This document shows positions 6,500-7,329 of a DNA stretch of 7,329 bases, one piece after another. The translations under genes and the position numbers were made by a program. A model generated the notes under the pieces. That model was not told where the DNA came from and did not search any database. It was given only the letters and a program-made list of their open reading frames with translations. This DNA is from Syntrophomonadaceae bacterium (GTDB taxonomy: Bacteria > Bacillota > Dethiobacteria > DTU022): positions 1 to 7,329 of the forward strand of contig SKZS01000028.1 of the NCBI GenBank assembly GCA_007127255.1, written 5' to 3'. The number at the start of each line of letters is the position of its first letter. The stretch's first letter is position 1.

Positions 6500-7258
6500 T
6501 TAAGCTCTCTGTATACTCCCCCTGTTGATGCCTGTTAACCTTTCAAGTTGTCTTCCTGACAAGCCTTCCCTTTTTAACTTACGCAGGTAGTTATCTCTGC
6601 TCTTTTTGTCAAGTTTTTGAAGTTCATTCATTCTATCTATCTTGCATACTCGTTTAATAATATTCAATGCTTCTTGATCGGTAATGCGTGTTTTTTCTTC
6701 AATATCCATGCATTCTTGGTCCGTTTTTTGATTGTTAAATTTAATAAATTCTTTCAATGCTTTTTCTCTGTTATCGTCAAATATTTTTAATACGAAATCC
6801 TGATCAACTAAACTATCCCGCTTAACGTAAGCATTATAACTGCTCCAGGGGTAATGCTCAATTTTTTCCACTAGCCCGGCCTTGAGCGGGTTTTGATGGA
6901 TATATCTAATGACTGTAAGAAGGTAGGGCTCGTCTTCTACTGGCTCACTTTTAAACCTGTCTTGAAATAAGTATCCATCACGGTCATATTTATTATTATA
7001 CCAGTAGACAAATTTACCGCAGATTCGGCGCATTATTTGTGCCAATGGCTCATATTCAACCTTCATTAAGAGATGAATATGATTGTTCATTAAGCAATAA
7101 GCATAAATTTGGTAGCCGCTTGTTTCTTTATAGTGTTTAAGGGCTTGAAGAAACCTGTGACAATCTTCGTCTTCATTAAAGATGACCTGACGGTTTATAC
7201 CGCGCATAATGATATGGTAGATTCCGCTTTCACTTTTTTTACGGGCTTTTCTTGGCAA
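6500..7258 (-). CDS. REP-associated tyrosine transposase (RAYT, Y1_Tnp family)
   Basis: This HUH-type single-strand transposase nicks DNA with a catalytic tyrosine. Counted from the TTG start (252 residues), it begins MPRKARKKSESGIYHIIMRG, a typical RAYT opening. The metal-binding motif is H60-I-H62 within MNNHIHLLMK. The nucleophile is probably Y119 in RYIHQNPLKAG, with Y112 as an alternative. WSSY (138-141) is another family landmark. The C-terminal 80 residues are charged and end in a helix-turn-helix-like LSGRQLERLTGINRGSIQ. IS200 TnpA is shorter and lacks this tail. I chose TTG at 7258 because the upstream GTG (7267) lies inside the ribosome site GGAGGTG (7265-7271); the TTG is 8 bases from GGAGG. 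No frameshift or missing motif is seen, so it may be active. The gene looks more AT-rich than its neighbours and is convergent with rng. Confidence 0.92.
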   Translation of the reverse strand: MPRKARKKSESGIYHIIMRGINRQVIFNEDEDCHRFLQALKHYKETSGYQIYAYCLMNNHIHLLMKVEYEPLAQIMRRICGKFVYWYNNKYDRDGYLFQDRFKSEPVEDEPYLLTVIRYIHQNPLKAGLVEKIEHYPWSSYNAYVKRDSLVDQDFVLKIFDDNREKALKEFIKFNNQKTDQECMDIEEKTRITDQEALNIIKRVCKIDRMNELQKLDKKSRDNYLRKLKREGLSGRQLERLTGINRGSIQRA

Positions 7259-7278
7259 TAACAACACCTCCAGTAGAT

Positions 7279-7307
7279 ACTATATACTACGCTGAAAATA
7301 GTGTCAA
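7279..7307 (-). promoter_or_regulatory. Sigma-A-type promoter for the RAYT gene, -35 box inside the terminal repeat
   Basis: Read on the minus strand, TTGACA (7302-7307) is a perfect -35 box, the spacer (7285-7301) is exactly 17 bases, and TATAGT (7279-7284) is a 5-of-6 -10 box. Transcription would begin near 7272, just before the ribosome site at 7265-7271, giving a leader of only about 15 bases. The -35 box is the inner end of the terminal repeat. The other two repeat copies have CTGACA at this place. Confidence 0.75.
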
Positions 7308-7327
7308 TAACCCCGTCCCCCTGGCAC
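7301..7327 (-). repeat. Right-hand inverted copy of the REP-like repeat
   Basis: On the minus strand this 27-base stretch starts GTGCCAGGGGGACGG and ends TTGACAC. It matches the repeat at 6457-6483 with three differences: the variable base 7 and two adjacent bases just before TGACAC. It also carries the -35 box of the transposase gene. Confidence 0.85.
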
Positions 7328-7329
7328 TA

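Larger units (their letters stand above)
6417..7329. mobile_element. RAYT transposon-like unit (REP-type repeats flanking a tyrosine transposase)
   Basis: A minus-strand Y1 transposase gene is bracketed by related repeats in opposite orientation. The 27-base stretch at 6457-6483 matches the reverse complement of 7301-7327 at 24 positions. A further direct copy lies at 6417-6443. The first repeat starts only about 8 bases after the rng stop. The window ends 2 bases beyond the right repeat, so target duplication or further repeats cannot be judged. RAYT genes flanked by inverted REP-like sequences are known in other bacteria; classical terminal-inverted-repeat transposition is not implied. The boundaries are the repeat edges, not proven element ends. 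Confidence 0.65.

Noticed and set aside
6500..7258. IS200/IS605 TnpA as identity of the transposase
   Set aside because: The protein is much longer than IS200 TnpA, has the RAYT-style YIHQNP motif and a C-terminal HTH-like tail, and no TnpB is present.

Overview
The window reads as chromosomal DNA from a Clostridia-type member of the Bacillota. The evidence is the gene set and order: a Gx-type heptaprenyl-diphosphate-synthase-component-I membrane protein, maf, radC, then the trio of a TIGR03960-type radical SAM protein, a DUF2344 protein and RNase G. Shine-Dalgarno sites are strong and purine-rich, and base composition is moderate. The species cannot be named from the sequence.

Layout. Positions 1-155 hold an 86-bp imperfect hairpin repeat (8-93) and a short AT-rich leader with a perfect 14-bp palindrome. 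Positions 156-2040 hold three plus-strand genes: the Gx membrane protein, maf (overlapping it by 4 bp) and radC. Positions 2041-2224 are an AT-rich gap with two inverted repeats. Positions 2225-6409 hold a tight plus-strand operon of radical SAM protein, DUF2344 protein (20-bp overlap) and rng (8-bp gap). Positions 6417-7329 hold a compact mobile unit. It contains a convergent minus-strand REP-associated tyrosine transposase (RAYT), with two tandem 40-bp repeats on one side and an inverted copy of the same repeat on the other.

Function. The chromosomal genes are housekeeping: membrane or isoprenoid-linked transport, nucleotide-pool sanitation or septum control (Maf), a DNA-repair-associated JAMM protein (RadC), an uncharacterised radical SAM pair, and RNA processing (RNase G). 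In related genomes maf-radC is usually followed by mreBCD and minCD, and rng by rplU-ysxB-rpmA. Here mreBCD and minCD are absent after radC, and a RAYT unit starts within about 10 bp of the rng stop.

The most interesting signal is the repeat family. A 15-base core, GTGCCANGGGGACGG, occurs five times, twice as an inverted pair in the hairpin at 8-93 and three times around the RAYT gene. One base inside it differs between copies. The copy upstream of the RAYT gene supplies a consensus -35 box (TTGACA, 17-bp spacer, TATAGT), so the terminal repeat appears to be part of the transposase promoter. This suggests a small RAYT/REP system, with the 86-bp hairpin as a possible non-autonomous relative.
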